This document shows positions 5,306-5,847 of a stretch of DNA of 5,847 nt, in pieces. The first letter of the stretch is position 1. Each line of letters opens with the position of its first letter. The stretch comes from Caldifarciminota bacterium. GTDB taxonomy: Bacteria > Hydrothermota > Tepidihabitantia > Tepidihabitantales > Tepidihabitantaceae. The stretch lies in NCBI GenBank assembly GCA_903908785.1, contig CAIVTL010000363.1, positions 1 to 5,847 of the forward strand, written 5' to 3'. A model generated the notes under the pieces. The model worked only from the letters and a program-made list of their open reading frames with translations, did not search any database and was not told the DNA's origin. A program made the position numbers and the translations under genes.

Positions 5306-5847
5306 AGGCGGACGGCAGCTCGCTGCTGAGCGTCAAGGACCTTGCGGTTGACTACGGCGCGATTCGGGCGCTGCACTGCGTCTCGTTCGAGGTAAACGAG
5401 GGCGAGATTGTTACGCTGGTTGGAGCGAATGGCGCGGGCAAGAGCACATCGCTGCGTACTGTTTCCGGGCTGGTGAAGCCGGCTGAGGGTGAGATTGCGT
5501 TCGACGGCAGGCGGATTGACGGCATGGCCGGGCATCAAGTCGTGAAGCTGGGCATCGCTCACGTGCCGGAGGGGAGGCAGCCGTTTGCGTATCTGAGCGT
5601 GCGTGAGAACCTGTTGCTGGGCGCGTACAACCGGCCGCAGGCTGAGACTGGGCAGGCAATGGAACGGGTGTTCAAGTCGTTCCCGAGGCTTAAAGAACGG
5701 TTGAGCCAGACCGCGGGCACGCTCTCGGGCGGCGAGTTGCAGATGCTCGCGATGGGCCGGGGCCTGATGGCAAGGCCGAGACTGCTGATGCTCGACGAGC
5801 CTTCGATGGGCCTGTCGCCGATACTGGTGCGGGAGATATTCGACATC
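5302..5847 (+). CDS. livF: Branched-chain amino acid ABC transporter ATP-binding protein, LivF type (C-terminus beyond the window)
   Basis: This is the second ATPase subunit of the Liv importer. The first 182 codons are present and open to the right edge; LivF proteins usually have about 235-240 residues, so some 55 residues, including the switch His, are missing. Visible motifs: Walker A GANGAGKST (41-49), the LivF-type Q-loop region HVPEGRQPF (87-95), the ABC signature LSGGELQM (141-148), Walker B LLMLDEP (161-167) and D-loop SMGLSP (168-173). VPEGR and SMGLSP identify LivF rather than LivG. The signature reads LSGGEL where LivF normally has LSGGEQ, a substitution after the invariant LSGG. 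The ATG at 5302 overlaps the lipoprotein stop as ATGA; AAGG at 5291-5294, seven bases upstream, is a fair ribosome binding site. Confidence 0.95.
   Translation, partial: MKADGSSLLSVKDLAVDYGAIRALHCVSFEVNEGEIVTLVGANGAGKSTSLRTVSGLVKPAEGEIAFDGRRIDGMAGHQVVKLGIAHVPEGRQPFAYLSVRENLLLGAYNRPQAETGQAMERVFKSFPRLKERLSQTAGTLSGGELQMLAMGRGLMARPRLLMLDEPSMGLSPILVREIFDI

Overview
The window comes from a bacterium with fairly GC-rich DNA, whose genes carry bacterial-type features such as an AGGAGG ribosome binding site. It holds most of a branched-chain (hydrophobic) amino acid ABC import operon in the order livH, livM, livG, an unrecognised lipoprotein gene, then livF, which is cut by the right edge. A divergent minus-strand gene for a secreted protein occupies the left end. 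The repetitive intergenic DNA and the unfamiliar secreted proteins suggest an uncultivated phylum rather than a well-studied one, but I cannot place it more precisely from sequence alone.

Layout. Positions 1-908 (minus) hold the first 302 codons of a Sec-exported protein, with a good Shine-Dalgarno site and a plausible promoter behind it. Positions 909-1581 form a divergent intergenic region without a convincing gene. Its right part (about 1201-1452) is a degenerate tandem repeat with a 12-bp period. Positions 1582-2472 are livH and 2598-3563 are livM, the two membrane permeases. Positions 3681-4442 are livG, the first ATPase, and about 4478-5305 encode a lipoprotein. Positions 5302-5847 are the first 182 codons of livF, the second ATPase.

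The gaps between the liv genes are filled by one repeat family. Two nearly identical 114-bp copies (2478-2591 and 3559-3672, two mismatches) sit before livM and before livG. A short degenerate copy (4438-4482) follows livG. Each full copy can fold into a long imperfect hairpin. The second and third copies begin so that they include the stop codon of the upstream gene.

LivH and LivM should form the inner-membrane channel and LivG and LivF the ATPase pair. The periplasmic binding protein (LivK/LivJ type) that completes such importers is not in the window. The most notable points are the hidden 12-bp repeat, the intra-operon repeat elements, and the lipoprotein gene between livG and livF, which overlaps the livF start by ATGA.
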